This document shows, one piece after another, positions 25,024-33,869 of a DNA stretch of 64,000 bases. The DNA is taken from positions 1 through 64,000 of the forward strand of contig CAKRTS010000001.1 in NCBI GenBank assembly GCA_934402315.1, read 5' to 3'. Position numbers and translations under genes: made by a program. Position 1 is the first letter of the stretch, and every line of letters starts with the position of its first letter. A model generated the notes under the pieces. That model was not told where the DNA came from and did no database searches. It saw nothing but the letters and a program-made list of their open reading frames with translations. The DNA is from an uncultured Acetatifactor sp. Its GTDB lineage: Bacteria > Bacillota > Clostridia > Lachnospirales > Lachnospiraceae.

Positions 25024-26748
25024 ATGAGCGAACTGCGCTATCAATTGGATCTGCTGAAGGCGATGAACCAGAAGCTGACGGAGAAGGACAGGATGTACGA
25101 GAAGGTCTGCGATACCGCAGAAGGCGCGTACCTGTATTACTCCTTTGAGAAAAATCATTTTTTCACACTGGGACAGTGGAAGGAATATTTCGGATTTGAA
25201 GTACATGAAATGAGGGATTACACAGGGCTGCTCGATCTGGTCGAGGAGTCCTTCTCCCTTGCCCTCCGCGAAGTGCTTTTTCTTGAGAAGGAAAAGGAAG
25301 TGACGCGGACGGTCGAGTGCCAGATGAAGGAAAGAAAGATCTGGATGCAGTTCCGCGTACATATTACCTACAATGCCGACGGGCAGCCGACGGACAAGGT
25401 GCTCTACGTCAAGAATATTACCAAGGCGCGCGCACAGAATGAGGAACTGACCTACATGGCATATTACGACGGGCTGACAGGGCTGTATAACCGCAATTAC
25501 TTTGTGCGGATGCTGACGGAGTATGTAAAAAAGGCTTCGGAGAATAACGATGTGGTCAGTGTGCTGGTGCTCGACATTGATGAGTTCCGGAAGGTCAATG
25601 ACAGTCTGGGCATCGTCGTCGGGGACGAGCTGGTACAGCAGTTCGGGTTCTTTCTGAAGGAGTTCTGCGGGGAAAATGTCGTCGCGTGCCACCTGCACAG
25701 TGATGTGTTCTGCATGGCGATCTACGATCCGTCGGGCGCAAGGTCGGTCGATACGATCTATAAGGCGATCCGCAGGCGGACAAAGGAGAACTTTCATATC
25801 AGCACGGGACAGAATATCAATATCACCGTGAGCGTCGGCGTCGCGGAGTACCCGGAGGCATCCACCTCTGCACTGGAGCTGATCAACTGTGCGGAGCTGG
25901 TCGTCTATAAGTGCAAGAGGCAGGGAAGAAACCTCCTGCAATATTTTGATGCGCCGATTCTTGAGGACTTTTTAAGCTCGATAGAACTGGAAAACAAGCT
26001 GAAAAAGGCAGTCTACAACAAGGACTTTTACATGTGCTATCAGCCGCAGTACTATGCGGGCAACCGGAGGCTGCGCGGCGTGGAGGCGCTGATCAGATGG
26101 CGGGACGAGGAGTCACAGGTCATAAGCCCGGCGACCTTCATCCCGATCGCCGAGAAGAACGGCTCCATCGTGACAATCGGCAAATGGGTCGTGGAGGAGA
26201 GCGTCAGACAGTATGCCGCGTGGAGAAAGCAGTTCGGCTTTCCGTTTGTCATGTCGATCAATATTTCGGCGATCCAGTATAAGAAGGAGGAATTTGTGGA
26301 GTCCATTGTTGAGACACTGAACAAATATAAGGTGAAGCCGTCGGAGATCGAACTGGAAATTACGGAAACAATACTGATTGATGATTTTGAGGCGGTGTTT
26401 GAGAAATTGAAGGTGCTCAGGGATTATGGGATCAGGATTTCCCTTGACGACTTCGGGACAGGTTTTTCGTCGCTTTCTTATCTGAAAAAGCTGCCGATTG
26501 ATACCCTGAAGATTGACAAGTCCTTTATCGATACGGTCATGACGGACTCGGCGACACGGGTGATTACCGAATCCATTATCAGTATGGTGAAGTCTCTCGG
26601 TTTTGAATCCATCGCCGAGGGTGTCGAGAACGAACAGCAGTATAAGTATCTGCACGCAATCGGCTGCGATGTGATTCAGGGCTATTTGTTCAGCAAACCG
26701 CTTCTTCCGACTGAGTTCGAGGAGAAGATCATGTCCGGCTCCGTGTAG
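25024..26748 (+). CDS. PAS-GGDEF-EAL c-di-GMP protein with degenerate GGDEF
   Basis: 574 residues: an N-terminal PAS-like sensor region (about 10-140), a GGDEF domain (about 150-305) and an EAL domain (about 315-570). The signature of the cyclase domain reads HSDVF (225-229) instead of GGDEF, so it should not make c-di-GMP. The phosphodiesterase domain looks intact: EAL at 354-356, LEITET, SLDDFGTGFSSLSYL, TLKIDKSF and AEGVE. It probably degrades c-di-GMP, with the dead GGDEF acting as a sensor. No membrane span. GGAGG lies seven bases before the ATG at 25024; ATGs at 25000 and 25012 are less likely. Confidence 0.9.
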   Translation: MSELRYQLDLLKAMNQKLTEKDRMYEKVCDTAEGAYLYYSFEKNHFFTLGQWKEYFGFEVHEMRDYTGLLDLVEESFSLALREVLFLEKEKEVTRTVECQMKERKIWMQFRVHITYNADGQPTDKVLYVKNITKARAQNEELTYMAYYDGLTGLYNRNYFVRMLTEYVKKASENNDVVSVLVLDIDEFRKVNDSLGIVVGDELVQQFGFFLKEFCGENVVACHLHSDVFCMAIYDPSGARSVDTIYKAIRRRTKENFHISTGQNINITVSVGVAEYPEASTSALELINCAELVVYKCKRQGRNLLQYFDAPILEDFLSSIELENKLKKAVYNKDFYMCYQPQYYAGNRRLRGVEALIRWRDEESQVISPATFIPIAEKNGSIVTIGKWVVEESVRQYAAWRKQFGFPFVMSINISAIQYKKEEFVESIVETLNKYKVKPSEIELEITETILIDDFEAVFEKLKVLRDYGIRISLDDFGTGFSSLSYLKKLPIDTLKIDKSFIDTVMTDSATRVITESIISMVKSLGFESIAEGVENEQQYKYLHAIGCDVIQGYLFSKPLLPTEFEEKIMSGSV

Positions 26749-26766
26749 GGGAAGAAAGGATTGCCT

Positions 26767-28119
26767 GTGAAAGAGTTTGTGGGGCGTAATGCGGAGCTGC
26801 GCTTTCTGGAGCAGCATTATGGCAGACCGGGAAGCCAGCTGGTAATTGTATATGGAAGTAAGGGCGTTGGAAAGACGAGGCTCTTGCAGGAGTTTTGTGC
26901 GGGGAAAGGGTTCGCATATTATCTTGCAAGAGCCTGTTCCGGCAGAGAGCAATGTTTTCAGTGGGGAGCGGAGCTGAGAGAGCAGGGACTCTCCATGGAA
27001 AAGTATCCTGATTACGGACAGATTTTCAGGGCTGCGCTGTCGGAGGTTCCGGGCGGGCGGCCAGTTCTTGTCATCGATGAATTTCAGTACATGATAAAGG
27101 GCGGGCTGAATTTCTTCGACAGGCTGACCGAGTTCGCGGAGGAGGGAAGCGGCGGACGGCAGGTGATGATCGTCCTTGTCACGTCGGCTGCGGGCTGGGT
27201 AGAGAATCATCTCGTCGGCAAGATCGGGAGCAAGGCTGCCAGAATCAACGGCTTTCTCAAGGTGAGACCCTTCGGCTTCCTTGAGATGCGCACACTGTTT
27301 AAAGAGTATTCCATGGAGGAGGCATTGCGAAGCTATGCCGTTCTCGGCGGCATTCCGGGATATTGGGTCAATTTCTCCCCCAAGCTGACTGCTGAGAAGA
27401 ATATCATCCGGAGCATTGTGGCGGTTGAGAGCCGTCTGCATGAGGAGATGGAGGTCTTTCTGGAGCGGGAGCTGCGCGAGCCCTGCGTCTATAATACGAT
27501 CCTCTCCGCCCTGGCGGGAGGCTTTTACAAGCTGAATGACATCTATGTGCATACCGGATTTTCCCGCGCGAAGATCAGCGTCTATCTGAAAAATCTGATG
27601 GAGCTTGATCTGGTTGAGAAGGTGTATTCCTTTGAAACGGAGGGGAGGGCTAATGCCCAGAAGGGTGTCTACAGGATTGTAAATCCCTATGTAAGATTTT
27701 ATTTCCGCTACCTTTTTCCGAATCAGAGCATGCTCCAGCAGCTGACACCGGAGGAATTTTATAAAAGGAAGATTGCGCCGACCTATGAGCAGTATACCGA
27801 GGAGGCATATTGTCTTGCCTGCCGTGAACGGATGGGCAGGGAGTACCGCACCGTCGGCGAGTGGCGGGGAAAGACCGGCAATATTGACATTGTGGCATCC
27901 GATGCCGATAAGGAGCAGATCGGCGCCGCGTGCTGTAAATGGTCAGGAAAAATGCTGTACAGCGATTACGAGAGACTGCTTGCCTCCATGAAGAAGGCGC
28001 GCATAAAAACGACAGACATCCGGCTTTACTGCGAGAGAGGCTTTGATGAGCAGCTTAAAAAGGCTGCCGGAGAGGGAAGAGTGAAGCTGTTGGGAATCAG
28101 AGAAAGTGAAGGGCATTAG
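26767..28119 (+). CDS. AAA-type ATPase with DUF234-like C-terminal domain
   Basis: 450 residues from a GTG start, with AAAGGA six bases upstream (a TTG at 26761 is the alternative). The ATPase domain has Walker A GSKGVGKT (30-37) and Walker B VLVIDEFQ near residue 100. A winged-helix segment (about 240-300) and a C-terminal PD-(D/E)xK-like region (about 360-440) follow, as in DUF234 archaeal-type ATPases. In the nuclease-like part the usual E-I-D and G-E-C-K-W elements read NIDIVA and AACCKW, so one acidic ligand is lost. The biological role of this family is poorly known; some members resemble toxin-like or mobile ATPases. It lies between an EAL gene and topB. Confidence 0.75.
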   Translation: MKEFVGRNAELRFLEQHYGRPGSQLVIVYGSKGVGKTRLLQEFCAGKGFAYYLARACSGREQCFQWGAELREQGLSMEKYPDYGQIFRAALSEVPGGRPVLVIDEFQYMIKGGLNFFDRLTEFAEEGSGGRQVMIVLVTSAAGWVENHLVGKIGSKAARINGFLKVRPFGFLEMRTLFKEYSMEEALRSYAVLGGIPGYWVNFSPKLTAEKNIIRSIVAVESRLHEEMEVFLERELREPCVYNTILSALAGGFYKLNDIYVHTGFSRAKISVYLKNLMELDLVEKVYSFETEGRANAQKGVYRIVNPYVRFYFRYLFPNQSMLQQLTPEEFYKRKIAPTYEQYTEEAYCLACRERMGREYRTVGEWRGKTGNIDIVASDADKEQIGAACCKWSGKMLYSDYERLLASMKKARIKTTDIRLYCERGFDEQLKKAAGEGRVKLLGIRESEGH

Positions 28120-28122
28120 TTC

Positions 28123-30198
28123 GTGGGGAAAAGTTTATTTATTGCGGAGAAACCGAGCGTGGCGAGGGAGTTTGCGAATGCGTTGAAGGTCAGCGCGACA
28201 TCGCGTGACGGTTATCTCGAATCGGAGACGGCAATCGTGACATGGTGCGTGGGTCATCTTGTCACAATGAGCTATCCCGAGGCCTATGATGAAAAATATA
28301 AGAGGTGGAGCTTTGACACCATTCCTTTTCTCCCGGCGGAATTTAAGTACGAGGTGATCGAGAGCTCGAGAAAGCAGTTCAATATTGTCAGTTCGCTGCT
28401 GAAAAGACCGGACGTGACGACCATCTATGTCTGCACCGACTCGGGGCGTGAGGGAGAATATATTTACCGGCTCGTAGAGCAGATGTCGGGTGTCACCGGG
28501 AAGGAACGGAGGCGCGTCTGGATCGATTCCCAGACGGAGGAAGAGATCTTAAGAGGCATCCGGGAAGCGAAGGACTTGAGCGAATACGACAATCTCAGCG
28601 ACGCCGCCTATCTGCGCGCGAAGGAAGATTATCTCATGGGAATCAACTTTTCCCGCGTGCTGACGCTCAAGTACGGCAGAACCGTGAAGGACTATCTGAA
28701 AAGAGACAGAGCCGTGATTTCGGTCGGCAGGGTGATGACCTGCGTCCTCGGCATTGTCGTAAACCGGGAGCGGGAGATCCGGTCCTTTGTCAAGACGCCG
28801 TTCTACCGGGTTCTGGGGAACTTTAAATTGCAGGAGAATAAGATCACGGGCGAGTGGCGGGCGGTGGAGGGATCCCCGTTTTATCTGTCACCGAAGCTCT
28901 ATAAGGAGAACGGCTTCAAGGAGCGGGAGGACGCCCAGGAGCTGATCGGGCATCTGCAGGAGGAGCCTGCGGGAGATGCGGTGCTGGAGAGCATAGAGCG
29001 GAAGAAGGAGAATAAAAATCCGCCGCTGCTCTATAATCTGGCGGAGCTGCAGAACGACTGCTCAAAGTTCTTCAAGATCAGCCCGGATCAGACGCTCGGT
29101 ATCATTCAGGAGCTCTATGAGAAAAAACTCGTGACCTACCCGAGAACGGATGCCCGCGTGCTGTCGACGGCGGTTGCGAAGGAAATTCATAAAAACATCG
29201 GCGGACTGAAAAACTATGCTCCGGCGGCGGGCTTCGCGGCGGAAATTTTAAACAGCGGAACCTATAAGGGGATCGCAAAGACCAGATATGTCAACGATAA
29301 ACAGATCACGGATCACTATGCTGTCATCCCGACGGGACAGGGCTTTGGCAGCCTCTCCGGGCTTTCCGCACTGTCGGCGAAGGTATATGAGCTGATCGTG
29401 AGACGTTTCTTAAGCATCTTTTATCCGGCGGCGGTGTACCAGAAGTTTGCCCTATGCATCCGGGTCAAGGAAGAGAAATTTTTTGCAAATTTCAAGGTGC
29501 TGGTCGATGAGGGCTATCAGAAGGTCGCCTATGTCTTCCGGAAGGATGCCGACAGGCAGAACGGGGATAAGAAGGAGGAAGACAAGAAGGAGGACGCGGC
29601 GCCGGACGGCGAGAATGAGGAGAGCGAGATCCGGTGTGACGAGGCGTTTACAAAGCTTCTCGGAACGTTGAAAAAGGGAGATCCGCTTTCGACAGACTCC
29701 TTTGAGATCAAGGAGGGGGAGACCTCCCCGCCGAAGCGCTACACCTCGGGAAGCATCATCCTGACAATGGAGAACGCCGGGCAGTTCATCGAGGACGAGG
29801 AGCTGCGGGCGCAGATCAAGGGCAGCGGTATCGGTACGAGCGCAACGCGGGCGGAAATCCTGAAAAAGCTCGTCAATATCGAATACCTTTCCCTGAACAA
29901 GAAGACGCAGGTTCTGACACCGACGCTGATGGGGGAGATGATCTATGACGTCGTAAGCGGGTCGATACGGCCGCTGCTCGACCCGGCGTTGACCGCCAGC
30001 TGGGAGAAGGGGCTGACGATGGTTGCGGAAGGTACAATCTCCTCGCAGGAGTACATGGATAAGCTGTCCGGCTTTGTCGGCAGAAGAACGGAGTATGTGA
30101 AGCAGCTTAACAACCAGAGGCAGTTGTACGGAATGTTCGATACGGCGGCGGGAAATTATAAGACAGCGGGAAGCGCCCGCAGTAAAAAAGAAGCATAA
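28123..30198 (+). CDS. topB: DNA topoisomerase III (type IA)
   Basis: Relaxes and decatenates DNA through a single-strand 5'-phosphotyrosine break. 691 residues. The TOPRIM domain begins IAEKPSVAREFA and carries TDSGREGEYI, the D-x-G variant of the usual D-x-D. The active-site tyrosine is Tyr339 in VTYPRTDAR. A charged insertion (about 480-505) is rich in Lys, Asp and Glu. No C-terminal zinc ribbon was seen. The start is GTG, three bases after the previous stop, with only a weak ribosome site, so it may depend on coupling to the ATPase gene. Confidence 0.92.
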   Translation: MGKSLFIAEKPSVAREFANALKVSATSRDGYLESETAIVTWCVGHLVTMSYPEAYDEKYKRWSFDTIPFLPAEFKYEVIESSRKQFNIVSSLLKRPDVTTIYVCTDSGREGEYIYRLVEQMSGVTGKERRRVWIDSQTEEEILRGIREAKDLSEYDNLSDAAYLRAKEDYLMGINFSRVLTLKYGRTVKDYLKRDRAVISVGRVMTCVLGIVVNREREIRSFVKTPFYRVLGNFKLQENKITGEWRAVEGSPFYLSPKLYKENGFKEREDAQELIGHLQEEPAGDAVLESIERKKENKNPPLLYNLAELQNDCSKFFKISPDQTLGIIQELYEKKLVTYPRTDARVLSTAVAKEIHKNIGGLKNYAPAAGFAAEILNSGTYKGIAKTRYVNDKQITDHYAVIPTGQGFGSLSGLSALSAKVYELIVRRFLSIFYPAAVYQKFALCIRVKEEKFFANFKVLVDEGYQKVAYVFRKDADRQNGDKKEEDKKEDAAPDGENEESEIRCDEAFTKLLGTLKKGDPLSTDSFEIKEGETSPPKRYTSGSIILTMENAGQFIEDEELRAQIKGSGIGTSATRAEILKKLVNIEYLSLNKKTQVLTPTLMGEMIYDVVSGSIRPLLDPALTASWEKGLTMVAEGTISSQEYMDKLSGFVGRRTEYVKQLNNQRQLYGMFDTAAGNYKTAGSARSKKEA

Positions 30199-30214
30199 AG
30201 GAGATATGGGAGAG

Positions 30215-30883
30215 ATGAAGGATCAGATCACGATTGCAGAGCTTTATGATTTGAAGGAGACGATTGCGGCAGAGCTTTTTGAGGATGCGGAGTATCCGTG
30301 GGAGGTGCTTCCGGAGATCCATGATTATATTATTGAACTCGGAAAGCGGCTTCCGGGCGGGCTGTACGAGGAGAGGGGCGAGAATATCTGGATTGCGAAG
30401 AGCGCGAAGGTAGCGCCGACCGCCTGCCTGAACGGGCCGCTCATCGTGGATGAGGAAGCGGAGATCCGTCACTGTGCCTTTGTGCGCGGAAACGCCATTG
30501 TCGGCAAGGGAGCCGTCGTCGGCAACTCCACGGAGCTGAAAAATGTCATCCTGTTTAACAAGGTGCAGGTACCGCATTACAACTATGTCGGAGACAGCAT
30601 TCTCGGCTATAAATCCCACATGGGTGCAGGCTCGATCACGTCCAATGTCAAGAGTGACAAGACGCTTGTCACGGTAAAGGGAAGGGAAGTCTGCATTGAG
30701 ACCGGACTGAAAAAGATGGGCGCCATGCTCGGAGATTATGTGGAGGTTGGCTGTAACAGCGTACTGAATCCCGGAACGGTGATCGGCAGGGAGTCCAATG
30801 TCTATCCGACCTCGATGGTGAGAGGCGTGGTTCCGCCGCACAGCATTTATAAGTCAAAGACAGAAATCGTGGAAAAACATTGA
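30215..30883 (+). CDS. Left-handed beta-helix sugar-nucleotide/acyltransferase-like protein
   Basis: 222 residues from the ATG at 30215 (AAGGAG 11 bases upstream); the ATG at 30206 is only two bases from that site. A short helical N-terminus (about 1-55) precedes a left-handed beta-helix made of hexapeptide repeats (about 60-215), for example GPLIVDEEAEIRHCAFVRGN and GDYVEVGCNSVLNPGTVIGR. It matches the GlmU C-terminal half-like proteins annotated as UDP-N-acetylglucosamine pyrophosphorylase-related, but there is no uridylyltransferase domain. The acceptor is unknown. Confidence 0.75.
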   Translation: MKDQITIAELYDLKETIAAELFEDAEYPWEVLPEIHDYIIELGKRLPGGLYEERGENIWIAKSAKVAPTACLNGPLIVDEEAEIRHCAFVRGNAIVGKGAVVGNSTELKNVILFNKVQVPHYNYVGDSILGYKSHMGAGSITSNVKSDKTLVTVKGREVCIETGLKKMGAMLGDYVEVGCNSVLNPGTVIGRESNVYPTSMVRGVVPPHSIYKSKTEIVEKH

Positions 30884-30908
30884 CTTTTTTTACACACTGT
30901 TGTATAGT
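30880..30908 (+). promoter_or_regulatory. Promoter of the TrpXYZ-like operon
   Basis: -35 TTGACT (30880-30885), 17-base spacer, -10 TATAGT (30903-30908). The -35 contains the TGA stop codon of the preceding gene. The leader is about 45 bases, too short for a T-box. Confidence 0.65.
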
Positions 30909-30958
30909 TCTATAAAGCGTTGATGCGCTAAAGTGTAAAAGAAGGAATGAGGATGATT

Positions 30959-31927
30959 ATGAAAAAGAAGTTGATGGCTCTGGTTATGACTGCCTGTGTG
31001 GCAGCGACAATGCTCACGGGCTGCGGCTCTTCCGCAGGCTCCAAGGATACATACACGGTAGGTATCTGCCAGCTGGTTCAGCACCCGGCTCTGGATGCTG
31101 CGACGCAGGGCTTTAAGGATGCGCTGACGGAAAAGCTCGGTGACAAGGTAAAATTTAATGAACAGAACGCTTCCGGTGAGTCGGCTACCTGTTCGACGAT
31201 CGTGAATCAGTTCGTCTCATCAGGGGTGGATCTGATCCTTGCAAACGCAACCGCACCGTTGCAGTCGGCAGCGGCGGCAACCAACACGATCCCGATTCTC
31301 GGAACCTCTGTCACGGACTATGCGACGGCGCTGGACATCAGCGACTGGAACGGAACGACAGGCGTGAATATCTCGGGTACATCGGATCTTGCGCCTCTGG
31401 CAGAGCAGGCGGCAATGCTGAAGGAGCTTTTCCCGGATGCACAGAATGTCGGTATGCTTTACTGTTCCGCAGAGCCCAACTCTGAATATCAGGTGAAAAT
31501 TGTTACCGGGGAGCTTGAAAAGCTGGGAGTGACCTGCAAGAATTATTCCTTTGCGGATACCAACGATATTGCGTCTGTCGTGACGAATGCGGTGAGCGAG
31601 TGTGATGTCATCTATATCCCGACCGACAACACGGCGGCATCCTCTACCTCTGTCATCGACAACGTATGCCGTCCGGCAGGTGTTCCTGTTATCGCCGGTG
31701 AGGAGGGCATCTGCAAGGGCTGTGGCGTGGCTACACTGTCCATCAGCTACTATGACATCGGATATGAGACCGGACTGATGGCATACGACATTCTTGTAAA
31801 CGGTGCCGATGTATCGACCATGGAGGTCCGTTTCGCACCTCAGGTGACAAAGAAGTACAATGCAGAGATCTGTGCCGAGCTGGGCATTACCGTGCCGGAC
31901 GGCTATGAGGCAATCGAAGCAGAATAA
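30959..31927 (+). CDS. ABC transporter substrate-binding lipoprotein, PF04392 (TrpX-like) family
   Basis: 322 residues. The lipoprotein signal ends in the lipobox LTGC with Cys22. The mature domain has the two-lobed periplasmic-binding fold of the ABC_sub_bind family: FVSSGVDLILANATAPLQSA, VGMLYCSAEPNSEYQVK and VIAGEEGICKGCGVATLSISYYDIGY. ATGs at 30947, 30953 and 30959 are all possible; the last gives a normal signal peptide and has GAGG six bases upstream. In streptococci this family binds tryptophan; other members bind different aromatic or unknown ligands. Operon with the permease and ATPase that follow. Confidence 0.85.
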   Translation: MKKKLMALVMTACVAATMLTGCGSSAGSKDTYTVGICQLVQHPALDAATQGFKDALTEKLGDKVKFNEQNASGESATCSTIVNQFVSSGVDLILANATAPLQSAAAATNTIPILGTSVTDYATALDISDWNGTTGVNISGTSDLAPLAEQAAMLKELFPDAQNVGMLYCSAEPNSEYQVKIVTGELEKLGVTCKNYSFADTNDIASVVTNAVSECDVIYIPTDNTAASSTSVIDNVCRPAGVPVIAGEEGICKGCGVATLSISYYDIGYETGLMAYDILVNGADVSTMEVRFAPQVTKKYNAEICAELGITVPDGYEAIEAE

Positions 31928-31951
31928 GACAGTTTGGGGAGGTAAGCAGTT

Positions 31952-32881
31952 TTGGATGTAATGTCATTGCTAAACGCGTTGCCCGGAGCCTGTGCTCAGG
32001 GGCTGATATGGGGAATCATGGCGATCGGGGTCTATATCACCTACAAGATCCTTGACCTCGCCGATCTGACCGTGGACGGAACCATGTGTACGGGAGGAGC
32101 TGTCTGCATCATGATGATGCTGGCGGGATTTCCGGTCTGGTTTGCATTGCTTGTCTCTTTTATAGCGGGCGCTCTGGCGGGACTTGTCACAGGTGTTCTG
32201 CACACGTTTCTCGGAATCCCTGCCATTCTTGCGGGAATCCTGACACAGCTGGGATTGTACTCCATCAATCTCCGCATTATGAGCAACAAGGCGAATCAGG
32301 CGATCAATGTTGACAAATATGATCTGCTTGTCTCCCTGCGTTATATTAAGGATGTTCCGTTCTATAAAAATACACTGGTGATCGCAGTGATCACGATCGC
32401 CATTTTGATTGCCCTGCTGTACTGGTTTTTCGGAACGGAGCTTGGCTGCTCCATCAGAGCCACCGGCTCTAACCAGAACATGTCCAGAGCACAGGGTATC
32501 AACACAAATGTGACGAAGATTATCGGACTGATGCTCAGCAACGGCATCGTCGCTTTCGCAAGCGCACTGTATGCACAGTATCAGGGCTTTGCGGACATCA
32601 ATGCAGGGCGCGGCGCGATCGTCATCGGCCTTGCGGCGGTTATCATCGCGCAGGTTATCTTTGGCAAGATCCATGGAAATTTTGCCTTTAAGCTTGCCTC
32701 CGTGGCAATGGGCGGTGTTGTCTATTACCTTGTGCTGCAGGTCGTGCTCTGGCTCGGGCTGAACGCAAACGATCTGAAGCTGGTTTCTGCGACAGTGGTT
32801 GCCGTATTCCTTGCGATCCCTTATGTCAAGGATCATTATTTCAGAAAGTCCGCGAAAAAGGGAGGTGCTTCCAATGCTTGA
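31952..32881 (+). CDS. ABC transporter permease, branched-chain/TrpY-like family
   Basis: 309 residues from a TTG start with GGGGAGG upstream. Eight or nine hydrophobic spans; N-terminal ALPGACAQGLIWGIMAIGVYI and the conserved LADLTVDGT segment are typical of permeases paired with PF04392 binding proteins. The docking region includes GCSIRATGSNQNMSRAQGIN. Located between the binding protein and the ATPase; its 3' end overlaps the ATPase start by eight bases. Confidence 0.88.
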   Translation: MDVMSLLNALPGACAQGLIWGIMAIGVYITYKILDLADLTVDGTMCTGGAVCIMMMLAGFPVWFALLVSFIAGALAGLVTGVLHTFLGIPAILAGILTQLGLYSINLRIMSNKANQAINVDKYDLLVSLRYIKDVPFYKNTLVIAVITIAILIALLYWFFGTELGCSIRATGSNQNMSRAQGINTNVTKIIGLMLSNGIVAFASALYAQYQGFADINAGRGAIVIGLAAVIIAQVIFGKIHGNFAFKLASVAMGGVVYYLVLQVVLWLGLNANDLKLVSATVVAVFLAIPYVKDHYFRKSAKKGGASNA

Positions 32882-33668
32882 CATCAACCAGATCAGCAAA
32901 ACCTTTAATGCCGGAACAGTAAATGAAAAACGGGCGCTCAACGGGCTGGATTTACATCTCGCGGAGGGCGATTTTGTCACAGTCATCGGCGGCAACGGAG
33001 CGGGAAAGTCCACGATGCTCAACGCCATTGCAGGAACGTGGTTCGTCGATGCGGGAAGCATAATGATCGACGGCGTTGACGTCACGAGGCTGTCCGAGCA
33101 CAGAAGGGCGAAGTACCTTGGCCGCGTCTTTCAGGATCCGATGACGGGAACGGCTGCAAGCATGCAGATTGAGGAAAACCTTGCGCTGGCGGCGAGAAGA
33201 GGAAAGCGCAGAGGCTTGAAGATCGGTATCACGGCGAAGGAGCGGGAGAGCTACAAGGAGCAGCTGCAGATACTAGGCCTTGGGCTGGAAAACCGTCTGA
33301 CAACACATGTCGGGCTTCTCTCCGGCGGACAGAGACAGGCGCTGACCCTGCTCATGGCGACGCTGGAAAAGCCGAAGCTGCTTTTACTGGATGAGCACAC
33401 GGCGGCGCTCGATCCCAAGACGGCGTCGAAGGTGCTTGAGGTGACAGACCGGATCGTACAGCGTGACGGACTGACGACGATCATGATTACCCATAACATG
33501 AAGGATGCCATTGCACATGGCAACCGCCTTGTGATGATGCATGAGGGACATATCATTTATGATGTTGCCGGTGAGGAAAAGAAGAAGCTGACGGTATCGG
33601 ATCTGCTGCGTAAATTTGAAGAGGCGAGCGGAGATGAATTTGCAAATGACAGAATGATGCTTGCATAG
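32874..33668 (+). CDS. ABC transporter ATP-binding protein (TrpZ-like)
   Basis: 264 residues, starting at the ATG inside the end of the permease gene with GGGAGG upstream. Walker A GGNGAGKST (about 41-49), signature LSGGQRQALTLLMATL, Walker B LLLLDEHTAALD and the H-loop MITHNMKDA. The Walker B is followed by EH instead of EP, as in this subfamily. Third gene of the importer operon, ended by a terminator. Confidence 0.9.
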   Translation: MLDINQISKTFNAGTVNEKRALNGLDLHLAEGDFVTVIGGNGAGKSTMLNAIAGTWFVDAGSIMIDGVDVTRLSEHRRAKYLGRVFQDPMTGTAASMQIEENLALAARRGKRRGLKIGITAKERESYKEQLQILGLGLENRLTTHVGLLSGGQRQALTLLMATLEKPKLLLLDEHTAALDPKTASKVLEVTDRIVQRDGLTTIMITHNMKDAIAHGNRLVMMHEGHIIYDVAGEEKKKLTVSDLLRKFEEASGDEFANDRMMLA

Positions 33669-33681
33669 ATTTCTGAGACAG

Positions 33682-33714
33682 AGAGCTGCACGGGAAAGCG
33701 TTCGGCTCTTTTTT
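33682..33714 (+). terminator. Rho-independent terminator of the TrpXYZ-like operon
   Basis: AGAGC (33682-33686) pairs with GCTCT (33705-33709), and the stem continues inward with one G-U pair and one mismatch. Six T follow. Confidence 0.75.
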
Positions 33715-33730
33715 ATGGTGTAAAGCAGGA

Positions 33731-33760
33731 TTAATTTAGCTTAATATTAGTTAAATTTAA
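33731..33760. promoter_or_regulatory. Inverted repeat, candidate operator of the mannan locus
   Basis: TTAATTTAGCTTAA and TTAGTTAAATTTAA form an imperfect AT-rich dyad that overlaps the -35 region of the GH36 promoter. A half-site, TTAATTTAACTAA (38415-38427), recurs upstream of the GH26 promoter. A LacI-family gene lies in the same unit; binding is inference. Confidence 0.35.
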
Positions 33761-33778
33761 TAAAATGCAAGATATAAT
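33751..33778 (+). promoter_or_regulatory. Promoter of the GH36-lacI-esterase unit
   Basis: A consensus -10 TATAAT (33773-33778) with a weak -35 TTAAAT (33751-33756) and a 16-base spacer, 91 bases before GH36. The weak -35 overlapped by a dyad suggests regulation. Confidence 0.45.
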
Positions 33779-33869
33779 TTGTTAATTTTATCTATTTAAA
33801 AAGGTCGGAATTTCCCATATGATAGAGATATAAAATTGACGAGTCCGTCGAGGAAATCGGAGGTTGCGA

